Below are positions 27,901 through 37,561 of a stretch of 64,000 nucleotides of DNA, piece after piece (positions within the stretch are counted from its first letter, which is position 1; every line of letters starts with the position of its first letter). The translations under genes were made by a program, and so were the position numbers. Under the pieces are notes generated by a model. The model was not told the DNA's origin. It saw only the letters and a list, made by a program, of their open reading frames with translations, and searched no databases. Origin of the DNA: Acinetobacter lwoffii (lineage in GTDB: Bacteria > Pseudomonadota > Gammaproteobacteria > Pseudomonadales > Moraxellaceae); contig NZ_JAMXXN010000003.1 in assembly GCF_024129435.1 (NCBI RefSeq), positions 145,400 through 209,399 of the forward strand, given 5' to 3'.

Positions 27901-28791
27901 TCAAATTTTGGATGAATTCAGGCGCTTTTGTAGAATCGGGCTACACAATAGAATCGCACAGAAAATCAGCCCCAGCCCAATCACGCTATAGAGGTCCGGA
28001 ACTTCCTGCCAGAACAGAAAGCCCCACATGCCGGCAAAGAAAATCGCCACATAGTTGACCGGTCCAATCTGTCCTGCCGGAGCCAGCTTGTAGGCATTTG
28101 ACATAAACAGTTGGCTGAAATTGGCCAGGATGCCGGCAGTAATCAGATAGCTGAGTTCTGTCAGGGTATAAGGTCGCCATAGCCAGAACATCGGAATCAC
28201 TGAAATCAGGGTGCCAATAAAGCAGAAATAAAATACGATTTTTTCCGGAGACTCGGTTTTAGTCAGTGCCCGAACCGTGACAAACGCCATCGCCGCCAGA
28301 AAGCTGGCACTCAAACCAATGACTGACATCAGGTTAATTAAACCCGAATCTGGTTTGGCGACACAGAGTACCCCGATGAAACCAATCAGAGCCGCGACTA
28401 ACATGCTTGGTGTGATTTTTTCCTTGAGAAATAGCCAGGCAATCAGTGGAATAAAAATCGGGGAAGAGTAGGTAAAGACCATGGCATTGGAGAGTTTTAA
28501 ATGCGCGATGGCATAGAAAAAGCCGTACATGGCAGTCAGGCCGACCACTGCGCGCCAGGTGTGCATCCATAGTTTTTCAGTTTTGAAAAAAACAATGCCT
28601 TTATTGAAAATGAAGGGCAGGAAAATAAACAGCCCAACAAAATTGCGAAAGAAGACCACGGTGGCATTATCAACCGTTGCCGAGGCATAACGGATACACA
28701 CGCCCATGACTGAAAAGAGAAAAGCAGAGCAGGTCAGTAACAGAATGGCTTTAAGCAGATGCGGAGCGGCTGGGGCAGACATGGAAAACAA
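27901..28791 (-). CDS. EamA-type drug/metabolite exporter (DMT family)
   Basis: A 296-residue inner-membrane protein with about ten hydrophobic helices in two EamA halves: an N-terminal repeat from about 10-135 (FSVMGVCIRYASATVDN, YTYSSPIFIPLIAWLFLKEK) and a C-terminal repeat from about 150-285 (GPVNYVAIFFAGMWGFLFWQE). These exporters move small metabolites; the substrate cannot be inferred. Confidence 0.88.
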   Translation of the reverse strand: MFSMSAPAAPHLLKAILLLTCSAFLFSVMGVCIRYASATVDNATVVFFRNFVGLFIFLPFIFNKGIVFFKTEKLWMHTWRAVVGLTAMYGFFYAIAHLKLSNAMVFTYSSPIFIPLIAWLFLKEKITPSMLVAALIGFIGVLCVAKPDSGLINLMSVIGLSASFLAAMAFVTVRALTKTESPEKIVFYFCFIGTLISVIPMFWLWRPYTLTELSYLITAGILANFSQLFMSNAYKLAPAGQIGPVNYVAIFFAGMWGFLFWQEVPDLYSVIGLGLIFCAILLCSPILQKRLNSSKI

Positions 28792-28838
28792 CTGAGCTAG
28801 AAGATCTGACGATATTCTAGCTGAAATGCTGTCGAGAT

Positions 28839-29273
28839 TTACTGGCGTTGAGCAAGTTGTGCTTCAAGTAACTTAATCTGTTCCTCTTTCAGTTGAATCA
28901 ACTGGTCGGCATCGCTATGCTGCGCATCCAGTGTGGCTTTTTGTTCATTGAGCTGAACTTGGATGTCATCTAATTTAGCCACTTCTTCTTTGGCAAAACT
29001 GGCATTCTCCGGCACCGGTGCATCTAACAGTTGATCTGATACCAGTGCTTTAGCTTCGATCGCCTCAGCTGCTTTGGCTGCAGCCGTATCTTCTTCAGTT
29101 TTCGCCGCAGGTTTTGCTGCCGGAACAGCCGCAATATCTTCCTGATGCATGCGTTCCGCTTCACCGGAAGAGGCATTCAACCACTGATATAGCAATACCA
29201 ATACAACGACAGTAACTAAAGCCCCCATAATCCCCATTAAAAGTTTGGGGTTATTTCTTTGTTCTACTGACAT
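28839..29273 (-). CDS. Membrane-anchored coiled-coil protein, unknown function
   Basis: A 144-residue protein with one N-terminal membrane helix (about 11-32, LLMGIMGALVTVVVLVLLY), an Ala/Lys/Pro/Glu-rich linker (about 45-80), and a C-terminal helix predicted to form a coiled coil (IQLKEEQIKLLEAQLAQRQ). I do not recognise a named family. It lies 17 bases after yheV and may be co-transcribed with prlC-yheV. Confidence 0.7.
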   Translation of the reverse strand: MSVEQRNNPKLLMGIMGALVTVVVLVLLYQWLNASSGEAERMHQEDIAAVPAAKPAAKTEEDTAAAKAAEAIEAKALVSDQLLDAPVPENASFAKEEVAKLDDIQVQLNEQKATLDAQHSDADQLIQLKEEQIKLLEAQLAQRQ

Positions 29274-29290
29274 AGCTTGAACCTTGATTT

Positions 29291-29509
29291 TTATTTTACT
29301 GAACGAGGTTTAAACTGAATCACGCCAACTTCATCTGGAACAGCTGGTGTTTCTGGTTGATCAACATGCGTGGGACGATTTTCTTCATAACCACATTCAA
29401 TACATTCGATCCATTCATCTTCACCAGAGGTCAGCATGACGACGCGATCTAACGCCTGACATTTTGGACATTTTGCGCCTGCAATGAAACGACGTTTAAT
29501 GGTCATCAT
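29291..29509 (-). CDS. yheV: YheV-family zinc-ribbon protein
   Basis: A 72-residue protein starting MMTIKRRFIAGAKCPKC, with a second pair in WIECIECGYEEN. The two CxxC pairs make a small zinc ribbon. E. coli yheV lies beside prlC and has the same RKRFIAGAKCP start, and prlC is directly upstream here too. ATG 29509 is chosen because AAGG is five bases ahead; a GTG at 29515 is also open. Function is unknown. Confidence 0.87.
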   Translation of the reverse strand: MMTIKRRFIAGAKCPKCQALDRVVMLTSGEDEWIECIECGYEENRPTHVDQPETPAVPDEVGVIQFKPRSVK

Positions 29510-29540
29510 ACTCACCTTGTGATCAACTTAAAAAGCTAGT

Positions 29541-31580
29541 TTAAGCGTTTTTAGAGGGGTTCGTCCAACCTTGATGACGCAGCAATGCATCTATTTTTGG
29601 CTCGCGTCCGCGGAAATTGATAAATGCGTCAAGTGCTGTGTCTTTTCCGCCAACTGCGAGGATATTTTCCCGAAACTGCTTTCCGGTAGTGATATTAAAA
29701 ATACCTTCATCTTCAAAGCGGTCGAAGGCATCACTGGCCAAAACTTCGGCCCATTTATAGGAATAATATCCCGCTGCATAACCACCGGCAAAAATATGAC
29801 TGAAGCTGTGCTGGAAACGGTTATAGTCAGTCGTCGGTAGAACCGCATACTTTTCACGGATCTCATTCAGAATGGCCTGAACCTGCGCTGCATTTAAAGC
29901 GGGATTGGTACGATGAATACTGAGGTCAAACAGGGCAAATTCAAGCTGACGCAGGGTTTGCATGCCAGACTGGAAAAAACGTGCATTGAGTAAGGCTTTC
30001 AGCAACTCTGCCGGCAAGGATTCTTGAGTTTCAATGTGCTCGCTGAGCAGATCCAGACTTTCCTGATCCCAGGCCCAGAATTCCATAAACTGGCTTGGCA
30101 GTTCGACCGCATCCCAAGCCACGCCATGGGTACCTGCTACCGCAATATTGTCCACTTCTGTCAGCATATGATGCAGGCCATGACCAAATTCATGGAACAA
30201 GGTGATGACTTCATCATGGGTCAAGAGTGCAGGGCGATTGCCGACAGGTGGAGTAAAGTTACCGACCATATAGCAAATCGGTTTTTGCAGGCCATCAGTG
30301 GTCTGCATACGGGAACGGAAACCGCTCATCCAGGCACCGCCACGTTTGCCCTGGCGTGCATACAGGTCAAAATAGAAACCGCCAATCACCTGACCCTGAT
30401 CTTCCAGTTCAAAATAACGTGCATCCGGATGCCATACAGGCGCTTCACGTTCAATCACCTGAATGCCATACAGACGATTCACAATACTGAACAGACCTTG
30501 CAGGATTTTCGGTGCAGGAAAGTAAGGTTTCAGCGCTTCCTGTGACAGGTTAAATTGCTGCATTTTCAGCTTTTCAGAATAATAGCCGCTGTCCCAAGGT
30601 TGCAGATCACGGATGCCATCTTCAGCAGCAATCGCTTTCAGTTCAGCAATTTCTTGCTCTGCCGGTGCGCGGGCATGTTCTGCCAGTTCATGCAAGAATT
30701 CATCTACTGCCTCTACACTTGGTGCCATTTTGCTGGCTAAGGACAATTCCGAATAATTATTAAAGCCCAGCAGTTTTGCCATTTCCAGACGCAGACTGAG
30801 AATTTCTTCGATCAATGCAGTATTGTCAAACTCGCTCTGTTCAGCCTGATCTGACGCACGCGTGGTGTAAGCTTTATAGAGTTCTTCACGCAGAGGACGA
30901 TTTTCTGAATGGGTCATGATCGCCAGATAAGACGGGAAATCCAGCGTAGCCACCGGTTGATCCAGCTCGCGTTGCTGACCATATTGTTTTAACAGCTCAA
31001 TATTACTTGAAGATAGACCCGCTAACTCATCTTCATTCAGCGGTCTGAAATAAGCTTGAGTCGCATCCAGCACATGGTTGGAGAAGTCGGAAGATAATTG
31101 GGATAGACGCGCAGAAATTTCCGCATAACGTTTTTTCGCTTCACCTTCCAAAGCCACCCCAGACAGTTTGAAATCACGTAAGGCCAGTTTAATGGCGCTT
31201 CGCTGCGCTGCCGGCAGTTCATTATAAATCGACGCATCATAAATATGCTGATAGGTCTGATAGAGCGCCGTATGTTGACCCAGTTGCGTATAGTATTCGC
31301 TAAGACCCGGTAAGAGTGCTTGATAGACATCACGGGTTTCGGCATTGTTCATCACGGCATTTAAATGTGACAGGATGCCCCAAGACTCACTCATATTGTT
31401 TTCAAGTGTGTCGACATGTTCAAGAGTAGCCAGCTGCTCCTGTACTGAAGTAGGTGTTTCGGTAAGTTCATTCAGGAACTTTTGCCCTTCAGCGATACAG
31501 CTTTCAATTTTTTGTTTTAGCTCAGCCAGCGTAATCTGATCAAATTGCGGAACAGGCAAAGTTGCCTTTTCTAAAGTCAT
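29541..31580 (-). CDS. prlC: Oligopeptidase A (M3 metallopeptidase)
   Basis: A 679-residue zinc peptidase that degrades peptides from signal sequences and other proteins in the cytoplasm. The M3 zinc motif HEFGH is at residues 463-467 (LFHEFGHGLHHML), with the expected downstream segment WDAVELPSQFMEFWAW that holds the third zinc ligand. The length matches E. coli PrlC (680). yheV follows 31 bases downstream. Confidence 0.97.
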   Translation of the reverse strand: MTLEKATLPVPQFDQITLAELKQKIESCIAEGQKFLNELTETPTSVQEQLATLEHVDTLENNMSESWGILSHLNAVMNNAETRDVYQALLPGLSEYYTQLGQHTALYQTYQHIYDASIYNELPAAQRSAIKLALRDFKLSGVALEGEAKKRYAEISARLSQLSSDFSNHVLDATQAYFRPLNEDELAGLSSSNIELLKQYGQQRELDQPVATLDFPSYLAIMTHSENRPLREELYKAYTTRASDQAEQSEFDNTALIEEILSLRLEMAKLLGFNNYSELSLASKMAPSVEAVDEFLHELAEHARAPAEQEIAELKAIAAEDGIRDLQPWDSGYYSEKLKMQQFNLSQEALKPYFPAPKILQGLFSIVNRLYGIQVIEREAPVWHPDARYFELEDQGQVIGGFYFDLYARQGKRGGAWMSGFRSRMQTTDGLQKPICYMVGNFTPPVGNRPALLTHDEVITLFHEFGHGLHHMLTEVDNIAVAGTHGVAWDAVELPSQFMEFWAWDQESLDLLSEHIETQESLPAELLKALLNARFFQSGMQTLRQLEFALFDLSIHRTNPALNAAQVQAILNEIREKYAVLPTTDYNRFQHSFSHIFAGGYAAGYYSYKWAEVLASDAFDRFEDEGIFNITTGKQFRENILAVGGKDTALDAFINFRGREPKIDALLRHQGWTNPSKNA

Positions 31581-32051
31581 GTCGGTCTGCCAAATTAATT
31601 TTCAGTGTTAGTTCTAGAAGTAAGGCTTCTTGATCGAGAAATCAAGCTTGACCGGTGATTTATTCTGAAGCAGGAGGTATCGAGATTTATTCAATCTCGT
31701 TCACAATGATGTCCAAGCTACTTTTACTAATGTTGAGTTATAGTTCAACTGATTGGTGTTGCTCGCTGAAACTCCGAAACAGATAGTTTAAGAATAGGCA
31801 GAATTCCATAGTCTGTTTCAAAGAAATAGGAAATATGTCTTTGCAGATTTTTGAATTTCACTGCTTGAGTGTAGATCAAAATAGGAGGCAGTTTTCCTGT
31901 CAGTTTTGTTTAGAAATAGGGAAGGTACCTGATCAGACTGATCTAAGTTGATGATTCGATGCGGTAAGTATTTTTACTCTAATCGTATTTATTCTGGATA
32001 AGGTTTAAAAGAAAAAAGAGCGCCGTAGCGCTCTTTTTAAACCATCAAAAA
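31581..32051. other. 471-base gap between prlC and rnr
   Basis: No convincing coding sequence. It holds the promoter side of prlC and, at 32013-32038, the rnr terminator. An inverted repeat GAAACAGA/TCTGTTTC (31776-31783 with 31812-31819) and three AAATAGG-like words are visible but unexplained. Confidence 0.6.
32013..32038 (-). terminator. Terminator of rnr
   Basis: AAAAAGAGCGC / GCGCTCTTTTT with a 4-base loop, just after the rnr stop on the minus strand and followed by a T run in that direction. Confidence 0.9.
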
Positions 32052-34499
32052 TTATTCAGTCTTGGCTCTTGCATTCGACTTTTTCTTTTTGACCTTGGCC
32101 TTTTTCTTTACTTTATCTTTAACCTTTGCTTCAGACTTTCCTGCAGATGGTTTAGCAGACTTTTTACTGTAAGAGCTGGGTTTTCCTTTTCCTTTTTTGC
32201 GTCGTATGGGTTGTTCTCCATCGGCGCTCAAGTTGGATTTAGATTCACGTTCATTATTGCCAAACACTTCTTCTGTCGCTGCTGGACGTGATACTGGTTT
32301 TTTCTCACTCACGCGCGGTGCACGGGCACGAACTGCACGGCCGGCATGACTGAGTTGTTGCACCAGTTCAAAATCGATCTTACGTTCTTCCAGATTGACA
32401 CCGGCAACCTTGATTTTGACTTCATCACCCAGACCAAAGACCTGACCACGGTTCTGGCCGATCAGATTCTGGCTGCTTTGATCAAAGACAAAGAAGTCAT
32501 CACCTAGCTGGCTGACATGCACCATACCATCGACATACAGATCTTTTAACGTGACAAACAGGCCAAATTCTGCCGTTGCACTAATAATGCCGACAAATTC
32601 TTCGCCCAGATGCTGCTGCATATAATGACATTTCAACCAGGTCGTCACCGAGCGCGACGCTTCATCTGCACGACGTTCTGTGGCAGAGAAATGGTCACCA
32701 GCTTCATCTAAAGCACCGCCTGAAAGCGGAGATGGCTTGTTATTTAAATGTGCTTTGATTGCACGATGCAATAACAAATCCGGATAACGGCGAATTGGTG
32801 AAGTGAAATGTGTATAGGCTTCATAAGCCAGACCATAATGGCCTGCATTACTCGCACCATAGTAAGCCTGCATCATGGAGCGTAATAACACGGCATGAAT
32901 ACTTGGTGCATCAATCCGTTCTTTGGTCGCTTCAATCACCGCCTGATAATCTTTCTGAGTCGGCTGTTCCGGGAAATTCAAACCCAGCAGCTTGACGAAG
33001 TCACGGACTTTCTGGATACGTGAGAACTCAGGTGGCTCATGCACGCGGTACAACATTGGCATTTCATTTTTCAATGCATATTCTGCGGCTGCCACGTTGG
33101 CCAGCAACATACATTCTTCAATCAGCTTATGCGCATCATTACGGCTACGCGGCAAAATTTCTTTAATTCCGCCCAGTTCGTCGAAGGTCATGTAAGTTTC
33201 GACGGTTTCAAATTCCATGGCATGGCGTTCAGCACGTAAACCTTTAAGAACTTGATAAAGCTGGAACAGGGTGTTGATCGACTTGCGAACTTCACGGTCT
33301 TCGGTAATCGCCTGGCTGTCGCCTTCCAGATACTGTGCGACCTGATCATAGGTCAAACGTGCCTTGGAATGCATGACAGACGGATAGAACTCAAAACCGG
33401 TGACTCGGCCAGCACGTGACAGTTTTAAATCACAGACCATACATAGGCGGTCAACGTTCGGATTTAACGAACACAGGCCATTCGACAATGCTTCAGGCAG
33501 CATCGGTAAAACAAAGTGCGGGAAGTAGACTGACGTCCCGCGTTCCTGCGCTTCATCATCCAGCGGTTTGCCTGGACGCACATAATGGCTGACATCGGCA
33601 ATGGCTACGACTACACGATAACCACCGCCGGGACGTTTTTCGGCATAAACGGCATCATCAAAGTCACGTGCATCTTCACCGTCAATAGTAACTAAGGCTA
33701 AATCACGCAGATCCACACGACATTCATGGTCTTTGGCCGTTGGTTCTTTAAAGCTCTCGGCTTCTTTAACAACTTCTTCCGGGAATTCATAAGGCAAACC
33801 ATATTCTAAAATGGTTTGTGGAATGATGATTTCAGTATCGGCCTTGTCTGCCATGGACTGCACAATATGCCCAGTCGCGAATTCTTCACGGGTCGGATAG
33901 GTATCAATCGCCACACGAATCGAGTCACCCAGATTGACTTGGGCATGTTCAATCAGTTCTTTTTCAAGGGTAATTGGCTGATGTGCATTCGGGTTGGCTG
34001 GCTGGATAAAGTATTCACCATCATACTCTGACACTTTACCAATGATCTGTTTGACACGATGCTGCACAACTTCCGTAATGTAGCCCCAGGCCTTACCTTT
34101 ACGGTCTACCGAAGTCTGACGCACTTTAACGCGGTCACCATTAAAGACCAGGCGCAGTTCACGCTCAGCCAATAATAGGTCGTCCTGGCCGGAAATGTTG
34201 GCAGTTCCCATCCCTCGGGAATTGATATAAACCGTCGCTTCGGATTCAGGTTGCTCGACGGCAATCTGAAACTTGTAGCCGTCTTTCATCAGTTGCCCGT
34301 CACGCACCATCGCAATTAAACGATGGCTCAGGGCATCAATACTTTTTTGATCTGCAATTTCAAAATGTTCGACCAGGTCTGCATGGGACTGGGCATTGTT
34401 CTTTTCGATGGTTTCTAAAATGAGCGTGCGGCTAGGGATAGGGTTGTCATAACGTTCGGCTTCAGCTTTTGCTTCAGGATCGACCCAGTTTTTCATCAT
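32052..34499 (-). CDS. rnr: Ribonuclease R
   Basis: An 815-residue 3'-5' exoribonuclease of the RNB family. In order: an N-terminal winged-helix/cold-shock region (to about 230); the RNB domain with catalytic aspartates in DGEDARDFDDAVYA and the ERRADEASR block; an S1 domain (GIISATAEFGLFVTLKDLYVDG); and a long lysine-rich tail of about 100 residues (KKGKGKPSS, KVKDKVKKKAKVKKKK) expected to help unwind structured RNA. Two ATGs abut at the start (34499, 34496). It degrades structured RNA and helps tmRNA-linked decay. Confidence 0.96.
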   Translation of the reverse strand: MMKNWVDPEAKAEAERYDNPIPSRTLILETIEKNNAQSHADLVEHFEIADQKSIDALSHRLIAMVRDGQLMKDGYKFQIAVEQPESEATVYINSRGMGTANISGQDDLLLAERELRLVFNGDRVKVRQTSVDRKGKAWGYITEVVQHRVKQIIGKVSEYDGEYFIQPANPNAHQPITLEKELIEHAQVNLGDSIRVAIDTYPTREEFATGHIVQSMADKADTEIIIPQTILEYGLPYEFPEEVVKEAESFKEPTAKDHECRVDLRDLALVTIDGEDARDFDDAVYAEKRPGGGYRVVVAIADVSHYVRPGKPLDDEAQERGTSVYFPHFVLPMLPEALSNGLCSLNPNVDRLCMVCDLKLSRAGRVTGFEFYPSVMHSKARLTYDQVAQYLEGDSQAITEDREVRKSINTLFQLYQVLKGLRAERHAMEFETVETYMTFDELGGIKEILPRSRNDAHKLIEECMLLANVAAAEYALKNEMPMLYRVHEPPEFSRIQKVRDFVKLLGLNFPEQPTQKDYQAVIEATKERIDAPSIHAVLLRSMMQAYYGASNAGHYGLAYEAYTHFTSPIRRYPDLLLHRAIKAHLNNKPSPLSGGALDEAGDHFSATERRADEASRSVTTWLKCHYMQQHLGEEFVGIISATAEFGLFVTLKDLYVDGMVHVSQLGDDFFVFDQSSQNLIGQNRGQVFGLGDEVKIKVAGVNLEERKIDFELVQQLSHAGRAVRARAPRVSEKKPVSRPAATEEVFGNNERESKSNLSADGEQPIRRKKGKGKPSSYSKKSAKPSAGKSEAKVKDKVKKKAKVKKKKSNARAKTE

Positions 34500-34720
34500 G
34501 TCTTTAAATTTATCTTAGGAGATAGGTTTAGCATAAAACATGTGTGCGCAGACTGCACGTAAATGATTGCAATAATCCATTTAAGTTTTCAATTTTCTGT
34601 TAATTTTCGATAACTGGAAATTTATGCAGTTTTTTTGCCATCAAAATGCACGAAAAATCGAGGAATTGCTTAAAAAGTATTTAAACGAGCAAAAATATGC
34701 ACTTTTTTTTGATGCTGCGC

Positions 34721-34749
34721 TTGCAGTGCCATGCCGAAATTTGTATTAT
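34721..34749 (+). promoter_or_regulatory. Promoter of the tRNA-Ser/tRNA-Arg unit
   Basis: TTGCAG (34721-34726), a 17-base spacer, then TG-extended TATTAT (34744-34749) and a GC-rich discriminator (GGCCGC), as expected for stable-RNA promoters under growth-rate control. Confidence 0.75.
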
Positions 34750-34762
34750 GGCCGCACGTTAC

Positions 34763-34852
34763 GGTGAGATGGGTGAGTGGCTGAAACCACGTCCCTGCTA
34801 AGGACGCATACGGGTAACTGTATCGAGGGTTCGAATCCCTCTCTCACCGCCA
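34763..34852 (+). tRNA. tRNA-Ser (GCT)
   Basis: A 90-base tRNA with a long variable arm (class II). The acceptor stem is GGTGAGA/TCTCACC and the anticodon GCT is in CCCTGCTAAGG. GTTCGAATC forms the T loop and CCA is encoded. Confidence 0.96.
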
Positions 34853-34868
34853 CGCTTACTTATGTCGC

Positions 34869-34945
34869 GCGCTCATAGCTCAGCTGGATAGAGCACTTGG
34901 CTACGAACTAAGGGGTCGGGAGTTCGAATCTCTCTGAGCGCACCA
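34869..34945 (+). tRNA. tRNA-Arg (ACG), copy 1
   Basis: A 77-base tRNA with acceptor GCGCTCA/TGAGCGC, anticodon ACG at positions 35-37 and encoded CCA. It is the tRNA whose A34 is edited to inosine to read CGN codons. It is 16 bases after tRNA-Ser, in the same unit. Confidence 0.97.
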
Positions 34946-34993
34946 AGTAAGTTAAGCAAAAAAACGTATTGCCAACCTAGGCACACAAGTTAC

Positions 34994-35070
34994 GCGCTCA
35001 TAGCTCAGCTGGATAGAGCACTTGGCTACGAACTAAGGGGTCGGGAGTTCGAATCTCTCTGAGCGCACCA
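34994..35070 (+). tRNA. tRNA-Arg (ACG), copy 2
   Basis: Identical to copy 1 over all 77 bases. The 48-base spacer between the two copies is unique, and a terminator follows. Confidence 0.97.
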
Positions 35071-35082
35071 ACTTGAACAATT

Positions 35083-35106
35083 AACCGCACATGTTGCGGT
35101 TTTTTT
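35083..35106 (+). terminator. Terminator after tRNA-Arg copy 2
   Basis: AACCGCA/TGCGGTT stem and a T run, 12 bases after the second tRNA-Arg. Confidence 0.88.
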
Positions 35107-35188
35107 GTGCCTAAAATTTACAGAAACACCAGACATCACGTGCTAAAAATAAGTCTCAGGCGAGTGAATAAAAATAAAGGCAGTCGTG

Positions 35189-35794
35189 ATGAGAAAAATC
35201 ATTGTCCAGGAGTTTTTGACCCTAGATGGTGTGATGCAGGGGCCCGGCGGCCCGGAAGAAGATCTATCTGGTGGTTTTCAATATGGTGGCTGGGTGGCAC
35301 CGTATTTTAACGGGGAACCTGATCCGGCATTTGATTTCATTATGCAAAAATGGATGCAGCCCTCCGATATTCTTTTAGGGAAACATACTTTTCAGATTTT
35401 TGAATCTTACTGGCCCACACATACTGAAGACTGGCTGGGAATTAATGACGTCAATAAATATGTCCTTTCTACCAGTCTGGAGGATTCCGACTGGCAAAAT
35501 ACCCTTTTTCTGAAAAGCATTGATGAGGTAATCAAGCTTAAAGCATCAGGAGAGGGGGATATTCGAGTTTATGGCAGTGCTGCAGTGGTACAGGCGCTTT
35601 TTAAATATGAGCTTGTGGATGAACTTCGTCTGCTGACTTTTCCAATTATACTCGGTGTTGGCAAACGCCTGTTTAGCCATGAATCAATACCCGCCGCTTT
35701 TCAATTGATAGATCATCTGGCTAGCTCAAATGGTATTGTGTTTACGCATTATCAAAGAGCAGGAGCAGTAAAGACTGGAACAATAGGCGAGTGA
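35189..35794 (+). CDS. Dihydrofolate reductase-like protein (RibD C-terminal family)
   Basis: A 201-residue protein starting MRKIIVQEFLTLDGVMQGPGG, with GGWVAPYFNGEPD, ILLGKHTFQIFESYWPT, IRVYGSAAVVQALF and ELRLLTFPIILGVGKRLF. These blocks match the stand-alone RibD-C/DHFR-like proteins (YyaP/YwjB group), which bind NADPH but whose substrates are mostly unknown. AAGG is eight bases before ATG 35189. It lies alone between the second and third tRNA-Arg copies. Confidence 0.87.
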   Translation: MRKIIVQEFLTLDGVMQGPGGPEEDLSGGFQYGGWVAPYFNGEPDPAFDFIMQKWMQPSDILLGKHTFQIFESYWPTHTEDWLGINDVNKYVLSTSLEDSDWQNTLFLKSIDEVIKLKASGEGDIRVYGSAAVVQALFKYELVDELRLLTFPIILGVGKRLFSHESIPAAFQLIDHLASSNGIVFTHYQRAGAVKTGTIGE

Positions 35795-36035
35795 TAAAGA
35801 ATACAAGGGTGACGGTCGTTTTATATTTAAATTCTATTCTGGCTAAATACTTGGTTGAGAATACTTAAGGCTGACCCATTGTGTGGTGCTGGAATTTTTC
35901 GGAAAATCCAGCTTTCTGGTTGAATTAATTAAGTGCTTTTAGCTCTAAATCCGCAGAAGTTTTCAGCAGAAAACTATAAATTCTGATACATCGTTTAATT
36001 ACTGTACATTCAGTTGTGATTTTATTAAAAAACAC

Positions 36036-36063
36036 TTAACAAGACTAAAAAAGCTCGTATAAT
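36036..36063 (+). promoter_or_regulatory. Promoter of tRNA-Arg copy 3
   Basis: TTAACA (36036-36041), 16 bases, consensus TATAAT (36058-36063), then a GC-rich discriminator (GCACCCC). Confidence 0.75.
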
Positions 36064-36081
36064 GCACCCCATCAAGACGTC

Positions 36082-36158
36082 GCGCTCATAGCTCAGCTGG
36101 ATAGAGCACTTGGCTACGAACTAAGGGGTCGGGAGTTCGAATCTCTCTGAGCGCACCA
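36082..36158 (+). tRNA. tRNA-Arg (ACG), copy 3
   Basis: Identical to the other two copies over 77 bases. It has its own promoter and its own terminator and lies 1.0 kb after copy 2. Confidence 0.97.
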
Positions 36159-36180
36159 ATCTTGATAAGAATTCTGAAAA

Positions 36181-36206
36181 AACCGCACAGTGATGCGGTT
36201 TTTTTA
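36181..36206 (+). terminator. Terminator after tRNA-Arg copy 3
   Basis: AACCGCA/TGCGGTT stem with a T run, almost the same stem as after copy 2. Confidence 0.88.
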
Positions 36207-36263
36207 CGTCTGTGATTTTTAACTATTTTTCATATAAAAAACCAATAACTCTCTGCTTCCTGC

Positions 36264-37561
36264 TCATCTTAATTTCTGCTGCACTTTCAGTGCATAAACG
36301 GTATTGCCACCTACCGCAGGTAAAACATCGTGATAGGGCATGCTGCGCATGGCTCTTAATAAGAATGGCGCCTGATCGTGAATCTTCATGCTGCTGGTAA
36401 TTTGAAATAAGGTACCTTGTGACTGCGGCAATAAGCGCATGCCACCTTTCACAAACTTCAAGTCGCCACCATTAGCATTAAACTGGTTTTGCAGGGAATC
36501 AGGCTGGTAAAAACGCATCTTGAAGTTAAATGGAATCTGAATCACTCCTAAACCGACCGACACCTTATAGTTGGCATCTATATTCTGGGCATTGACCGGA
36601 TTCAGTTCGACTTTCTTGATCTGCCGGGGGAAAAGCTGCTGGGTTGCTTCAGCTGCTAACCACGGCCGCAATTTTTCGACCGGATTCGGAAAATATTGAT
36701 AGGTGCTGCTAAATCTTAAATTTTCTGAGAATTTTCCTTCTTTGATCAGATAGTTCGGCAAAATGAAACTGACCGGTTGCCCTGATTTTGGCTGATCTGG
36801 GCAATTTTTTGTAGCTGTTGAGGGTTCAATCTCAGTTGCGGAATCGGAGTTGCTAGTGCTGCTGTATGCTCGGTTTTAAAGCGTTGTTGTAGTGCTTCCA
36901 GCAGAAATGCATTGGTACTCGGCGGAATGCCGAGTTTGGCTTCAGGCAGCGCATTCAGGATTTTACTGAATAAAAAGCCTTTAGGCTGATTTAGGTCGCC
37001 CCATTGGGTGACAGTCACCAGCGTTTTATGCGGACCCAGTGCAAACCATTCCAGTTTTCCCGCACCATAGGGAATTGGCGCATCAATAATTAAAGTACTG
37101 ATGCTGTTTTCACCCAGATGATGCTGCATCACTACAGTTTCTTTAAAGTTCAACACCGGAATTGGGGTCGGGATATGAACCTGATATTTAACCTGCTGAA
37201 TCGAACCCTGCTGCTCCAGCACTTTGGCCGACTTTAAGGTCGGAAACAGGCCGACATAATTCGGATAATGGCGCAGCAATTTTTCAACTTGAGCTTCAGC
37301 CACAGGCAATACCACAGCCGCACTATAAAACTGTGTCTTGCTGGCTGCATTACTGTTTAAGGTAGGAAGCTGGGTTTTACTGGTTGGATGCGCATAAATC
37401 AGAATCCGCTCGCCGGTTAATTCTGCCAGTTGCTGGACATTGCCTTGATAAGCACTCAGACTGCTTGGTATTTCGGCATTCCAGGGAATAATCTTGGCCA
37501 GTGCTGGAGCAGAAACTGCCAAACAAACACCGATGAGCATGCATTGCTTTAATCCTTTCAT
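36264..37561 (-). pseudogene. Secreted SRPBCC-like protein gene broken by one frameshift
   Basis: Two minus-strand frames overlap: 37561-36746 (271 codons; signal peptide MKGLKQCMLIGVCLAVSAPALA) and a downstream frame to 36264 (from about 36790). The first ends in the unlikely QNQGNRSVSFCRTI. The second frame, read through the overlap, gives KSGQPVSFILPNYLIKEGKF. Adding one base to the A4 run (T4 at 36786-36789 on the plus strand) joins them as QISQ-KSGQPVSFILP with no stop. The whole protein would be about 430 residues, exported, with a middle segment (VPTPIPVLNFKE-like, GAGKLEWFALGPHKTLVTVTQWGD) that resembles a START/SRPBCC sheet. Function unknown. It could be a true frameshift mutation or a sequencing error. 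Confidence 0.75.

Noticed and set aside
30024..30545. 173-codon frame antisense to prlC
   Set aside because: A shadow of the prlC codons with odd composition and no upstream signal.
34869..36158. Identical 77-base repeats seen as a possible CRISPR array
   Set aside because: They fold as tRNA-Arg with anticodon ACG and encoded CCA; spacers are unequal and there are no cas genes.
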